In this document: one piece after another, positions 24,186 through 35,927 of the stretch | Layout: every line of letters begins with the position of its first letter | How positions within the stretch are numbered: position 1 is the first letter of the stretch | Notes under the pieces: generated by a model | Databases searched by the model: none | What the model was told of the DNA's origin: nothing | What the model saw: the letters and a program-made list of their open reading frames with translations, nothing else | Translations under genes and position numbers: made by a program | Assembly: GCF_036898095.1 (NCBI RefSeq) | Contig: NC_090763.1 | Coordinates: forward strand, 63,682,688 to 63,746,687 | Source of the DNA: Palaemon carinicauda | Lineage: Eukaryota > Arthropoda > Malacostraca > Decapoda > Palaemonidae | Direction: 5' to 3' | Length of the DNA: 64,000 nt

Positions 24186-24359
24186 AGACTTAGAACCTGA
24201 GAGAAGAGCCCAATCATATATACTCGTTAAAACATATTATTGTTAAAGGAAAAAAACTGAAAGATTTCCCAAATAAAAAGTTCCTTTATTAGAATTAAAA
24301 CCATTAAGCTAAGAAAGAATGAACAAAACGTTATAAACGGTTTACTCTTACTGCAACGT

Positions 24360-25145
24360 GACACCGTGAAAATTCTCTCTCTATCGTAACGATAGAGCGC
24401 AAGTTGAAAGTTCTGAACGTCAACAACTGCAGAGACAAAACAAAACGTTAGTTCAACTTTGAAACAGTACGAGACTATCAAAGAAATTCTTTCAAAAACA
24501 TTAAAATAGCATAATATGTTAACAGGTAAAACCGAAATGACGGGCTCAATGTTAATTAACTTCGGTACAAGAAAAGACCGCCTACTATTAGGAAAGGTCG
24601 AATATAAACAAATATAAAAATTAATTTTAATAATTTTATAATAAAAGGAAGTTAATCGAAGAGGCCTATAAAAGGCGGAGAGATAAAAAATAAATCTATA
24701 ACTTTTGTTAAGCAAAATTAAGAAAGAGAGTCTATACTCTCTTAGACACCAACACTTCCGTCTAAGGGAAGGGTCGGCCATTTAAAGGTGAAAGAGAGTT
24801 CATACTCTCTTCGTCACCAATTAATCAAATTAATTCCAAAAGCTAGCTAAGCTAATAATAGAACTTCCTGAATAGCGAAAGCTGAAATCTTAGAGCAATA
24901 CTTCACCAAAAACCGTGAACAAGACTCCAAAATTATAAGCGTATCCATGAACGTCTTGCCGGAAGCACGACAGAGGAAAAATTGAAGTGGTGTCAACAAG
25001 AAGTACTGCAGTACCTGGCCACAGGTGGCGCTTGTGAGTACACCCCCCTCTTGTATAGCGATCGCTGGCGTATCCCTTCCGTAGAATTCTGTCGGGCAAC
25101 AGAGTTGACAGCTACATGATTATCGGGTAAGTTTAATATTGAAAA
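24360..25145 (-). repeat. Element C right arm, near-duplicate of 17421-18190
   Basis: Leader and right terminal repeat, matching 17421-18190 almost base for base apart from short indels. The long open frame seen in both copies (from 17824 and from 24781) lies in leader sequence and is not supported as a gene. Confidence 0.8.
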
Positions 25146-26062
25146 AAACATGTTATTTGACTAAAGGAAAAAACTGAAAGGTTTTTAATTAAAAAGTTCC
25201 TTTAAAATAGAATTTAAAACATTTAAGCTAAGAAAGAATAAACAAAACGTCAGAATCGATTTACTCTTACTGCAAAGTGAAACCGTGATACACTCTCTCT
25301 CTATCGTAACGATAGAGCGCATGTTGAACGTCCTGAACGTCAACAACTGCGTAGTCTAAAAAACTAAACGTAGTTCATCTTTGAAAACAGTACGAAGACT
25401 ATCAAAGAAAAGCTTTCAAAAAACATTAAATTTTAAATTCTTTAAAGGCTAAATACGATATAACGGGCTCAACGTTGATTAACTTCGGTTCCAAGTTAGG
25501 ACCGCCTACTATCAGGAAAGGTCGCATATAAACAAAACATAAAAATTTATTTTTATATGTTTATAATAAATGGAAAGTTAATCGAAGAGGCCTAATAATG
25601 GCGGAGAGATATATATATACTGTAGATCTATAACGTGTTAAGCAAAATTACTAAAAACCTAAACACACTTCCGTCTAAGGGAAGGGTCGGCCATTTAAAA
25701 GTGAAAGAGGGTCCATACTCTCTTTGTCACCATAATTAAGTCTATCCAAAATGAGTTCAAGTTTTGAGATGAAGATAAAACCCCTGCATAGCGAAAGCTC
25801 AAAACTAGAATAGTGTACTTCACCAAATAGTTGTGAAAACAAATCCAGTTAGTAACAGCGTATTAGTAGGTCTTGCTGGTAGCCCGACAGAGAGAAAATT
25901 GGTTCTTTGTTTGCTTGGAGTACTAAGTACCTGCTCGACAGATGGCGCTGTTGATGTACACCCCCACCTGCATAGCGATCGCTGGCGTATTTTGACCGTA
26001 GGTTTTCTGTCGAGCAACAGAGTTGCAGCTATATGATCACCGGCTAAGTTTAATATTGAAAA
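25146..26062 (-). mobile_element. DIRS element B, right end
   Basis: Leader and right terminal repeat of B (25860-26062), ending CTAAGTTTAATATTGAAAA. The terminal repeat is the complement of 11785-11945. The first 120 bp duplicate 17297-17420. Confidence 0.8.
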
Positions 26063-26944
26063 AATTATGACAATTAGATTTGCACTTTTATATATTGTAC
26101 AAGACTCATAAACAAAAGTCTACAAATCATGAAATAAGTAACCCAGAGATAGCATCGCAAATACAGGTAGTAGGTTGGCCAGGGCACCAAACACCCGTCG
26201 AGATACTACCACTAGAGAGTTATGTAGTCCTTTGACAGGCCAGACAGTACTGAATTGGATCCTTCTCTCTAGTTACGGTTCACTTTCCCTTTGCCTACAC
26301 ATACACCGAATAGTCTGGCCAATTCTTTACAGATTCTCCTCTGTCCTCATTCACTTGACAACACTGAGATTACCAAACAATTCTGCATCACCCCTGGGGT
26401 TAACTACTGAACTGTAATTGTCCAGGGGCTGCTTTCCTCTTGGTAAGGGTAGAAGAGACTCTTTAGCTATAGTAAGCAGCTCTTCTAGGAGACACACTCC
26501 AAAACCAAACCATTGTTCTCTAGTCTTGGGTAGTGCCATAGCCTCTGTACCATGGTCTTCCACTGTCTTGGGTTAGAGTTCTCTAGCTTGAGGGTACACT
26601 CGGGTACACTAATCTATCTCGTTTCTCTTCCTCTTGTTTTGTTAAAGTTTTCATAGTTTATATAGGAAATATTTATTTAAATGTCAGTGTTCATAAAATA
26701 CATTATTTTTCCTTGTTTCCTTTCCTCACAGGGCTACTTTCTCTGTTGGGCCCCTGGGCTTATAGCATCATGCTTTTCCAACTAGGGTTGTAGCTTTGCA
26801 AGTAATAATAATAATAGGAAACCAATTACCCACGGCCCATGCAAACGATCTGTTAAAGCAAAAGTATCTGGATAACAGTTGCAGCCTGCTATTTTAAACT
26901 CAACATACTACTTCTATCAATCAATGTCCCTAATGTTAATAAAT
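26063..26944. other. Intron 1 segment with a decapod-type interspersed repeat
   Basis: From about 26175 to 26822 lies a repeat copy that starts CCCGTCGAGATACTACC and ends with TTTCCTTTCCTCACAGGGC, CTTATAGCATCATGCTTTTC, GGGTTGTAGCTTTGC and an (ATA)n tail. The same tail recurs at 59330-59400 and 59480-59575, inverted at 58546-58650; the start recurs at 59708-59750. This looks like the 3' end of a LINE or SINE family. No coding. Confidence 0.6.
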
Positions 26945-27083
26945 ATGACAAATTCGTAGATAATTTGTATTTTTCCTAACTATACAGACCTTAGCTATTT
27001 AATAGGGGTATTACTTTCGGCGTAGCTGAAATGACGAGCCATTAATTTTTAAAGAGGGTTAACTACCCACAACACTAGTTAGC

Positions 27084-27103
27084 GGGGGGGGGGGGGGGGG
27101 GGG
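27084..27103 (+). repeat. Homopolymer of 20 G
   Basis: Inside D1's left terminal repeat, where D2 has only GCGGGGGTAGGGG. It is a local expansion of a G-rich hairpin segment, or an assembly length error. Confidence 0.9.
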
Positions 27104-27198
27104 TAGCTTGCTACCGCTCCCCCTCACACACCTGTGATTGAGCTCACTTTGCTTGGAGGTAGGACTTCAAGGGGGATAGGGCTAGCGGCCAAGTTTGG

Positions 27199-27302
27199 TT
27201 AAATAGCTAAGATTTGTATAGTTCGGAAAATACATATTACTGTATCTACGAATTTTTCATTTGTTCCATCACTGGAATACAAACCATGCTATTTAATAGG
27301 GG
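27199..27302. repeat. Element D1 internal complementary region
   Basis: Left half complementary to the left end (26945 onwards), right half (CATTTGTTCC and GGAATACAAACCATGCTATT) complementary to the right end at 43080-43121. It ties 43121 to 26945 as one element. Confidence 0.85.
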
Positions 27303-27789
27303 TGACTCACCCATTAGGAAGGGTGGATGCTTCAGCCAATCTGGGTTTTTTACTTTACCCAGGGGCTCCTTATCAGAGTGTGTTAGCACTCAAGGAATAA
27401 GGAGTCCCTGCGCCTCGCTAAAACCTTGCTACGCAAGGTTCGCGGCCTACGCAAGCTGTGTGTGAAGGTATGTAGAAATGTGACTCATCCTAGAAAGTTA
27501 TTCAGAGTTCTTTAGATGGAAAAACTATGCACTAGGACTTTCCCAATACCACCTTGTCAGAGTATGGGGACGCAACAGCATTAATCTTAATACTAGGTAC
27601 ACAAGGGAGTATGGTTTACCTGCAGTGGTTTAAGGTCAGCCATGCAGAAAACCCAGAATGCTGCTTTCCCCAAGAGAGGGGAGAATGAAGAAAAGAATAA
27701 GGGCCAGTCAAACCTTTTCATTCATGCAGACTAAAACCGGGTAACAATACCCTCAACCTTCTGCTACTTGTACAATAAGGAGCTTGAGG

Positions 27790-28800
27790 TTTTAAACCCG
27801 CTGTTATGCAGCCACCACAGGACTGATAGAAAACGTATCGAGTCTCCTGTGGGTCACGTCTTGCAGGTAGTGGGATGTGAACGTGTCCTGAGGTTTCCAC
27901 ACCCCAGCTTGAAGAACCTGCATCACTGAGTAGTTTCTTTTGAAGGCCAGGGACGTAGCTATGCCCCTGACATCATGTGCTCTGGGGCAACGTGACAGAG
28001 GAGGGTCTGGATTCAGTGCATGGTCAATGACCCTGCGAATCCACGCTGAGACGGGGTTCTTGGTGACCGTCCTCTTGGTCCTTCCTGTGCTGACAAATAG
28101 TGCAGGCACACGAGGACGGGCTGCGGCTGTTCTTTTGAGGTACAGCCTCAAACTCCTTACTGGGCATAGTAAGAGATGGTCTGGGTCATCCTGTTACAGT
28201 ACGAGACTAGAAATCCGGAAGGAGTCGAATCAAGGATCCGCTACTCCCGGGTTCTGAGTCTTAGCAATAAACTCGGGGACGACGCTGAATGTTACCTCTC
28301 CCCATCCCCTTGAATGGGCGATGTCGTGTGAGAGACCATGATGTTCACTGACTCGCTTGGCAGAGGCCAAAGCTAGCAGGAACACCGTCTTCCAAGTCAG
28401 CTGGCGACCTGTTGCCTGTCATAATGGTTCATAGGGAAGTCTCTTAAGAGACCTGAGAACTCGAACCACATTCTATGGGGGAGGTCTCACTTCCGACTGG
28501 GGGCAGGTAAGTTCATAACCCCGTATGAGTAAAGAAAGTTCTAGTAATGAGGAAATGTCCATTCCTTTCAGTCTGAAGGCGAGACTTAAGGCTGAGCGAT
28601 AGCCTTTCACTGCCGAGAATGATAGGCGCATTTCTTCACGCAAATACACGACAAACTCCGCTATTGCTGGAATAGTGGCATCAAGTGGAGAGATACCCCT
28701 TCCACGACACCAACCACAGAAGACTTTCCACTTTGCCTGGTAGACTGCTGCTGATGATTTTCACAGATGTCCAGACATCCTGATCGCAACTTGGTGCGAA
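27790..28800 (-). pseudogene. Tyrosine recombinase of D1
   Basis: The C-terminal catalytic frame 28151-27804 holds A-H-D-V-R-G-I-A-T-S and S-H-Y-L-Q-D-V-T-H, with a normal W codon ten residues before the catalytic Tyr. Upstream (28151-28660) the first arginine motif and core are scattered over frames, with small indels relative to D2. Truncated pseudogene. Confidence 0.75.
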
Positions 28801-30770
28801 AATCCTCTCTCAGAGAGGAGATGCTGGATAGTCTCCAGGCATGAAGTCGTAGCCAAGCTACAGCTTTGAGGAAGATGGTGGCATGTGGTTGCTCGAGTAC
28901 ATTGTGTCGTAAAGGGAGTTCTTTTGGTAGCTCCGTTAGGAGTTGCAGAAGGTCCGGAAACCATTCTGTGTGATGCCATAGCGGAGCTATGAGGGTCATT
29001 GAAAGATTGACCGATGTTCTGGTCTAGTTGAGTACCATCCTCATCAGACAGAACGGAGGAAAGGTGTAAACGTCAATGTTGTCTCACCGTTGTTGGAAAG
29101 CATCTTGCCAGAGAGCCTTGGGGTCTGGGGAACAGTACAGCGGGAGCCTAAATTTCAAGGCTGTTGCGAAGATGTCCACAGTCGGAGAACCCCTCAAAGT
29201 CAGGACTTTGTTGGCTACTAGACGATCCAAAGACCATTCGGTACTCACTATCTGAGATGCTCTGCTCAGGTTGTCGGCGAGCACATTCCTTTTGCCCAGA
29301 ATGAAACTTGCCGATAGTGGTATCGAGTGGATTTTGGCCCATCTCAGCATCTCTACTGCTAGATGGGATAGTTGCTGCGAAAAAGTACCTCCTTGTTTGT
29401 TGATGTAGGCCACTACAATGAACTGTTGAAACTGTTGAAGGGTTAGAAAGACAGCCTTCATCTCTAGAAGATTTATGTGGAGGTACTTTTCTGACTGACC
29501 AGAGGCCTGAGGTCATGTGGTGCAGCACGTGGGGCCCCCACCCTTTTAATTTTGAAGAGACTCAAAACAGCATCAAATCCGGGGGGAGGACGAGAAGGTC
29601 CATTCCCTTTCGAAGATTCTCGTCTGTCACCCACCACTGAAGGTCTGTCAGTTCCGCAGGTCTCATGGGGATCTGGATGTCCGGGGAGTCGTGTGCTTGT
29701 TTCCACCGGAACTTGAGTTGCCAATGGAGGGATCTCATCCTGAGGCGACCACTGGGAACTAGACGGGCCAGTGATGAAAGGTGACCGAGGAGACATAGCC
29801 ACGATTGGGCTGGAAGCTCTTCTTGTCTTAGAAAAGGTCTTGCGACCTTCCTCAGCCTTGTTATCCTGTCGTCTGATGGGAAGGCTTTGTGGAGAATGAT
29901 GTCTATAATCATGCCTAAGTATACCAGACTTTGAGTGGGAAGCAGAGAGGACTTCTCGAGATTTACCATGAGCCCCAGATCCTGGAAAAGTCTCAGAAGT
30001 TTGTCTCGGTGTTGAAGAAGGGTTGACACCGAGTCTGCTATGATTAACCAGTCGTCGAGATAACGGAGGAGATGGATGCCAATCCTGTGTGCCCAAGATG
30101 ACACTAGGGTAAACACTCTGGTGAAAACTTGTGGTGCTGTGGAAAGACCGAAGCACAGCACCTTGAACTGGTATATTCTGTTGTCTAGGCTGAATCTTAA
30201 GTACTTCCTTGAAGACGGATGGACTGGGATCTGGAAGTACGCGTCCTTTAGGTCCAGTGTGCACATGAAGTCTTGTGGTCTTACTGTTAGTCTGACCATG
30301 TCTGCCGTCTACATGCTGAACGGAGTTTGCTTGACAAACTTGTTCAGAGCTGAGAGGTCGATGACTGGTCTCCAGCCTCTAGTCACCTTCTTTATAAGAA
30401 AGAATCGACTGAAGAAGCCTGGGGACCCGTCAAGGACCTCTTGGAGAGTGCCCTTCATCAACAGGGTCTGGACTTCTGCCTGGAGGGCTTACCCCCTTGC
30501 CGATCCCATGGCAAAGGAGTTCAATGACACTGGATTCCTGGTCAAGGGAGGTAGAGTTGTTATGAACGTTACGCGATATCCTAGACTGATCACCGAGATT
30601 GTCCAGGAATCGGCCCGGAGTTGCTTCCACCTGTCTGCGCAACTCTGTAGGCATTCCCCCACTGGTGGAAATGCAGGGGGACTGACTATCCTAGCATTTG
30701 CAGCCTCAGCTGCTCCCTCTAGGATTCTTCCCTCCCCTGAAGGACTTTTTGCCTTTCCTGCCTTTGACAA
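28661..30770 (-). pseudogene. RT / RNase H of D1
   Basis: RT motif A (C-T-L-D-L-K-D-A-Y-F) is intact near 30250, motif B G-L-S-T-A-P near 30150, Y-L-D-D-W-L-I near 30065. A stop codon TAG (complement of 30309-30311) replaces a Glu codon of D2 just before motif A. RNase H has lost the segment with the M-S-D-N-T-T aspartate (deletion near 29415), and the frame changes near 29530. D1 retains motif A where D2 lost it. Confidence 0.75.
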
Positions 30771-32220
30771 GAAAGGGCTTAGACACCGTTGTCTTCGCTG
30801 CAGTTTTTGTCGTCGTTGTGGTCTTGGTTGGACGGGACTGCTGTGGAGCTGGAGGTTTATAGGGCTTGGATGTTAAAGCCCTATGAAGGAGGGAGTCTTG
30901 ATGAGATTTCCTCCACCTCTCAGCAGCATGTTCCACATCCTTAGGCTCAAACAGATGGGACCCCTCTATGGAGGAACGTCTGAGCCGATTGATCTCAACG
31001 CTAAGGACCTTCGAGACTTGGTGGGCAAGAAACTCGATCGGGCGAGTACCTGAGAGTAGGAAGGTTTCCATAGCTTTCCTGGTACATTCCTTGGAGAAAT
31101 CCTCAGATAGTATCAGGATACCTAAGGTCCCTAACCAAATATCAAGCCATGCAGTAGTTTGCATAGCATACTTCGTAACCTTCTCCTGATTAAGGATCTC
31201 GGCTGCCGAGAACGAGACCTGCCGGTTGGAGATTCTTTCAAGAGGGATTCCCCTGGTTAGCTCTTCCAGCAAGTGGTGAACTGGGCTCCTCCAGGATCTC
31301 GAAGTACCTCCTCTGCTGTACTCGAGGAGGTGGGAGGAGCTTGTTCATGGTACCGGAACGGCTGGAGGAGGCAACCTCGGAGAGCTGCTGGGCGATCTTG
31401 TCCCTGGTACTCTTCACCCCTTGAAACCAGGGTGGGGCTGCACTGGTCTTTGAAGTTTTTGAGTACCAAAGACGCAGTCTAGGACTGTCTCTTTGCCCTC
31501 TCGAGGGAGGATCTCTAGGTTGGAAAACCCATTGAAAACCCTCATTAGAGTCAGAACCTGCCAGAATGCATGTTCTGACACCTGCTGGTCTCCTCCTCTT
31601 GTAGGACTTTCAGGGAAGTCCCCTTCTGTCCCCAACGGCTCTTCTTTGGGAGAGTCGCGGACATTCCCTGAGTGGCTGACTGGCTCCATTCTAGCCCAAG
31701 TGGAGGACTTTGGCAGGGTTTTGGAGTTTTCAGATTCCTTCCGGGGAAGGAGGTAAGACTCCAACACCGATGTGTGTGGCATGTCCTTTCTGTTCTCAGA
31801 CTGCGGGGAACTCTTGGCGTGAAGAGAGATTTCCTCCATTGGTGCGATGGGGGAGTCTCTCTCTTCGCGTGGTTCCCTAGGTAACGGGAGACCTTCATCC
31901 AACAGGGATGGAGAGTTTGTCTGAGGAACAGGAGGAACTTGCCTCGACGGTCAGCATAGAGTCAGCTTCGGCCTCGGGGAAGTAACCGCGTCAGAAACTC
32001 CTCTTTTCCTTTTCAAAGGGGTAGAGGAAGCCATGCTTCAGTGCCTTAGATCTAGAGCTATAGGTCGCTCTGATGAGCGATCAGACAGGACAGGCTTGAA
32101 AGCCTGGGTTAAGGCTCTGATTAAGGCACTGAACCAGGGCTGCTGACTGACAGACACACTGTCAGACAGATCCTCTGAAGGGAAAGGGACTGAAGGTTCC
32201 CTGGGAGGAGTTACTGTAAT
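30706..32220 (-). pseudogene. D1 gag, C-terminal part
   Basis: A frame from 31272 to 30706 with L-D-I-W-L-G-T-L-G-I-L and E-F-L-A-H-Q-V, parallel to D2 gag at 36500-36300. A second frame 31902-31414 carries E-H-A-F-W-Q-V-L-T-L-M. It is cut at 32220 by the insertion of D2; the N-terminal part resumes at 40108. Confidence 0.7.
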
Positions 32221-32470
32221 ATGACAAATTCGGAGATAATTTGTATTTTTCCTAACCATACAAACCTTAGCTATTTACATTGGGTTTACCTTTCGGCGTA
32301 GCTGAAATGACGAGCCAATATTTTAACGAGGGTTAACTACCCCCGCGCTAGTTAGCGGGGGTAGGGGAAGGGATAGCTTGCTACCCCTCCCCCCCACACA
32401 CCGGTGATTTGCTTCACTTCACTTAGAGGTAGGACTTGACTTGGGGGCCAGGGCTGGCGGGCAAATATGT

Positions 32471-32570
32471 GTAAATAGCTAAGGTTTGTATGGTTAGGAA
32501 AAATACAAATTATCTCCGAATTTGTCATTTGTTCCCTAACCGAAATACAAACCACGCTATTTACATTGGG
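32471..32570. repeat. Element D2 internal complementary region
   Basis: Complement of the left end (to ATTTGTCAT) fused to complement of the right end (TTTGTTCC and on to CACGCTATTTACATTGGG). Confidence 0.9.
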
Positions 32571-33045
32571 TGACTTACCCCTTAGGAAGGGTGGAAAGTC
32601 CCCAGCCTTACTGACTTCGGCTTTGCCCGGGGACTCCGCCTCACAGTGAGTAGCACTTGAGAGAAGGAGCCCCTGCACCTCACAAGTTCCTTGCTTCGCT
32701 AGGAACGAGTGGCCTACATAAGTTGTGTGTGGAGGAAAGTGTGACTCGTCCTATGAAGTTGACCTTGAGACCTTTAGATAGGAATCTAGGATAGGACGTT
32801 CCCAATACTACCTCGTCAGGGTATGGGGGACGCGACAGTATTAAGCTTAATACTAGGAGCACAAGGAAGCATGGGTTACCTGCAGAGGTCGAGTTCAGCT
32901 ATGCGAAGACCAGGATGCTGCTTCCCCAAGAGAGGGGAGAATGAAGAAAGAAGTAAGGGTCACACATACTCTTTCATTCATGCAGAGTAAAACCGGGTAA
33001 CAACGCCCTCAACCTACTGCTACTTGTCCATAAAGGAGCCTGAGG

Positions 33046-34130
33046 TTAGACCAGCTGTTGTGCAGCCACCACAGGGCCGATAGAAAACGTATCGAGGCTC
33101 CTGTGGGTCACGTCCTGCAGGTAGTGGGCTGTGAAGGTCGTCTGACGCTTCTAGACCCCAGCTTGAAGCACCTGCGTCACAGAGAAGTTTTTCTTGAAGG
33201 CCAGGGACGTAGCAACACCCCTGACGTCGTGTGCCCTAGGGCGCCGTGACGGAGGGGGGTCTGGATTCAAGGCGCGGTGGATAACCCTTCGAATCCAAGC
33301 CGAGATGGTGTTCCTGGTGACCCTCCTCTTCGTCCTGCCTGTGCTTACAAACAATGCTCGCACTTGAGGACGGACTGCAGCTGTTCTCTTCAAGTAGTAC
33401 CTCAGACACCTCACTGGACATAGTAGCAGCTGGTCTGGGTCGCTTGTTACAGAACGGAGACTCGCGATTCTGAAAGAGTCGAAGCGAGGATCCGGCACCC
33501 CAGGATTTTGAGTCTTGGCAACAAACTCAGGGACGAACCTGAACGTTACCTCCCCCCATCCCCTTGAATGGGCGATGTCGTACGAGAGACCATGAAGTTC
33601 ACTAACCCGCTTGGCCGAAGCCAAAGCGAGCAGGAAAGCCGTCTTCCAAGACAGGTGGCGATCGGAGGCCTGGCGTAATGGTTCGAAGGGAGGTCTCTTA
33701 AGAGCCCTGAAGACCCGAACCATGTTCCAAGGAGGAGGTCTCACTTCCGACTGGGGCCAGGTAAGCTCATAGCTACGTATGAGTAGAGAGAGTTCTAGCG
33801 AGGAAGAAATGTCCACGCCTTTCAGCCTGAAAGCCAAGCTTAAGGCTGAGCGATAGCCTTTCACTGCCGAGACAGAAAGGCGCATTTCCTCCCGCAGATA
33901 TACGAGGAACTCCGCTATTGCTGGAATAGTGGCATCGAGTGGAGAGAGACCCCTCCCATGACACCAACCACAAAAGACTCTCCACTTTGCCTGGTAGACT
34001 CCCTCAGAGGACTTTCGCAGGTGCCGAGACATTCTCTCCGCAACCTGTTGCGAAAAACCTCTCTCCATGAGGAGACGCTGGCCAGTCTCCAGGCGTGAAG
34101 CCGAAGCGAGGCCACGGCCTTGTGAGGGAT
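33046..34130 (-). pseudogene. Tyrosine recombinase of D2 with a stop before the catalytic Tyr
   Basis: Recombinase domain: R-L-L-M-E-R-G-F-S-Q-Q-V-A near 34080, F-L-V-Y-L-R-E-E near 33900, first catalytic Arg in A-S-A-K-R-V-S-E-L near 33610, second in A-H-D-V-R-G-V-A-T-S near 33220. Codon 33151-33153 (complement) is TAG where D1 has a TGG Trp codon, ten codons before the catalytic Tyr (complement of 33121-33123) in A-H-Y-L-Q-D-V. After that stop the frame is open to TAA at 33046-33048. The frame also extends upstream to 35454 as a shadow of RT; the domain itself starts near 34130. Confidence 0.85.
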
Positions 34131-35927
34131 GTTGGAGTGGGGTTGTCTGAGAAGCTCGTGTCGTGGAGGAAGTTCTCTCGGGAGCTCCGTCAGGAGCTGC
34201 AGAAGGTCCGGGAACCATTCCGCGTGATGCCATAGCGGAGCTACCAGAGTCATCGAACAGTTGACCGATAGTCTGGTCCTGTTGAGCACCCTTCTCATCA
34301 GACAGAACGGTGGGAAGCCATACACGTCGATGTTGTCCCATCGTTGCTGGAAAGCATCTTGCCAGAGAGCCTTGGGGTCCAGGACTGGGGAGCAGTACAG
34401 AGGCAGCTTGAAATTCAACGCTGTCGCGAACAGGTCCACGGTCGGGGAACCCCACAAAGTCAAGACTTTGTTGGCTATCTGAGGATCCAAAGACCACTCG
34501 GTACTCACTATCTGCGAGGCCCTGCTCAGACTGTCGGCGAGCACATTCCTCTTGCCAGGAATGAAGCGAGCTGATAGTGTTAGCGAGTGGACTTCGGTCC
34601 ACTTCAGAATCTCTACTGCAAGATGGGATAGCTGCTGCGAAAAAGTGCCTCCCTGCTTGTTGATATAAGCCACTACTGTGGTGTTGTCGCTCATCACCAC
34701 CACGGAGTGACCCGCCAGGGTCCGTTGGAACTGATGAAGAGCAAGAAAGACGGCTTTCAACTCTAGCAGGTTGATGTGCAGGCACTTTTCTGATTCTGAC
34801 CAAAGGCCTGAGGTCCTCTGGTTCAGAACATGCGCCCCCCACCCTTCTTTTGACGCGTCCGAAAACAGTGTCAATTCCGGGGGGAGGACGAGAAGACTCA
34901 CTCCCTTTCGCAGGTTCTCGTCGACCAGCCACCACCGCAGGTCCGTCTGTTCCAAAGCTCCTATCGGGACCTGAACGTCCGGGGAATCGGATCCTTGATT
35001 CCACCGGGACTTGAGCCGCCACTGCAGGGATCTCATCCTGAGGCGGCCATTTGGAACCAGACGAGACAGGGAGGACAGGTGACCTAAGAGACGCAACCAC
35101 GATTGGGCGGGAAGCTCTTCTCGCCTGAGGAAGGGTTCCGCCACCCTCCTCAGCCTTGCTATCCTGTCGTCTGATGGAAAGGCTTTGTGGAGATTGGTGT
35201 CTATCAGCATGCCTAGATAAACCAGTCGTTGGGACGGCTGCAGAGAGGACTTCTCGAGGTTTACCATGATCCCCAGATCCTGGCAAAGACCTAGAAGCCT
35301 GTCTCGGTGTCGAAGAAGGGTCGACTCCGAGTCTGCTAGAATCAGCCAGTCGTCCAGATAACGAAGGAGACGGATGCCGTTCCTGTGCGCCCAAGATGAA
35401 ATCAGGGTGAACACTCTGGTGAACACCTGAGGTGCTGTGGAGAGACCGAAACACAGCACCTTGAACTGGTAGATCTTGTCGTCTAGGCAGAATCTCAAGT
35501 ACTTCCTGGAAGACGGATGGATTGGGATCTGGAAGTCTAGAGGTCTCACTGCAAGTCTGACCGTGTCCGCTGTCTCCATGCTGAACCGAGTTTGCTTGAC
35601 AAACCCGTTCAGAGCCGAGAGGTCGATGACAGGTCTCCAGCCTCCAGACGCCTTCTTTACAAGAAAGAGTCGACTAAAGAAGCCTGGGGAGCCGTCGACG
35701 ACCTCCTGGAGAGCATCCTTCTTGAGCATGGTCTCGACTTCTGCCCGAAGGGCTAGCCCCTTTACCGATCCCATGGCATAAGAGCTCAACGACACTGGAT
35801 TCGCTGTCAGGGGAGGTTGAGATGTTATGAACGGGACGCGATAGCCTTGGCCGATCACCGAAACCGTCCAAGCATCGGCCCCATGTTGCTGCCACCTGTG
35901 CACGCAACGTCGAAGGCATCCCCCCAC
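33915..35927 (-). CDS. Reverse transcriptase / RNase H of D2 (open frame, motif A deleted)
   Basis: A 670-codon open frame. RT: W-R-P-V-I-D-L-S-A-L-N near 35640, L-C-F-G-L-S-T-A-P near 35450, Y-L-D-D-W-L-I near 35360. RNase H: F-S-D-A-S-K-E-G-W-G-A-H near 34860, L-E-L-K-A-V near 34760, V-M-S-D-N-T-T-V-V near 34700, then I-P-G-K-R-N-V-L-A-D. It lacks 11 residues between L-D-F and Q-I-P-I-H-P that in D1 include L-D-L-K-D-A-Y, the catalytic aspartate of motif A. The enzyme copies element RNA into DNA; this version should be dead although its frame is open. It overlaps gag by about 70 bp in the -1 frame. Confidence 0.85.
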   Translation of the reverse strand: MGGCLRRCVHRWQQHGADAWTVSVIGQGYRVPFITSQPPLTANPVSLSSYAMGSVKGLALRAEVETMLKKDALQEVVDGSPGFFSRLFLVKKASGGWRPVIDLSALNGFVKQTRFSMETADTVRLAVRPLDFQIPIHPSSRKYLRFCLDDKIYQFKVLCFGLSTAPQVFTRVFTLISSWAHRNGIRLLRYLDDWLILADSESTLLRHRDRLLGLCQDLGIMVNLEKSSLQPSQRLVYLGMLIDTNLHKAFPSDDRIARLRRVAEPFLRREELPAQSWLRLLGHLSSLSRLVPNGRLRMRSLQWRLKSRWNQGSDSPDVQVPIGALEQTDLRWWLVDENLRKGVSLLVLPPELTLFSDASKEGWGAHVLNQRTSGLWSESEKCLHINLLELKAVFLALHQFQRTLAGHSVVVMSDNTTVVAYINKQGGTFSQQLSHLAVEILKWTEVHSLTLSARFIPGKRNVLADSLSRASQIVSTEWSLDPQIANKVLTLWGSPTVDLFATALNFKLPLYCSPVLDPKALWQDAFQQRWDNIDVYGFPPFCLMRRVLNRTRLSVNCSMTLVAPLWHHAEWFPDLLQLLTELPRELPPRHELLRQPHSNIPHKAVASLRLHAWRLASVSSWREVFRNRLRRECLGTCESPLRESTRQSGESFVVGVMGGVSLHSMPLFQQ

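Larger units (their letters stand above)
18338..25145 (-). mobile_element. DIRS1-like element C (full length, degenerate)
   Basis: A 6808-bp element with left end AAAATGTT at 18338, terminal repeats (18372-18540 against 24950-25112), internal complementary region 18579-18669, and right end GAAAA at 25145. The right end abuts the A-run of B's leader (AAACATGTTATTTGAC), so C sits in B there. Coding order on the minus strand: gag 23805-22740, RT fragment and RNase H 21535-20210, recombinase 20150-19054. A 16-bp minisatellite and unrelated DNA lie between gag and RT. Confidence 0.85.

Noticed and set aside
33151..35454. 767-codon frame as a single protein
   Set aside because: Only the part left of about 34130 is recombinase. 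The rest is the opposite reading of the RT/RNase H gene and shows no domain.
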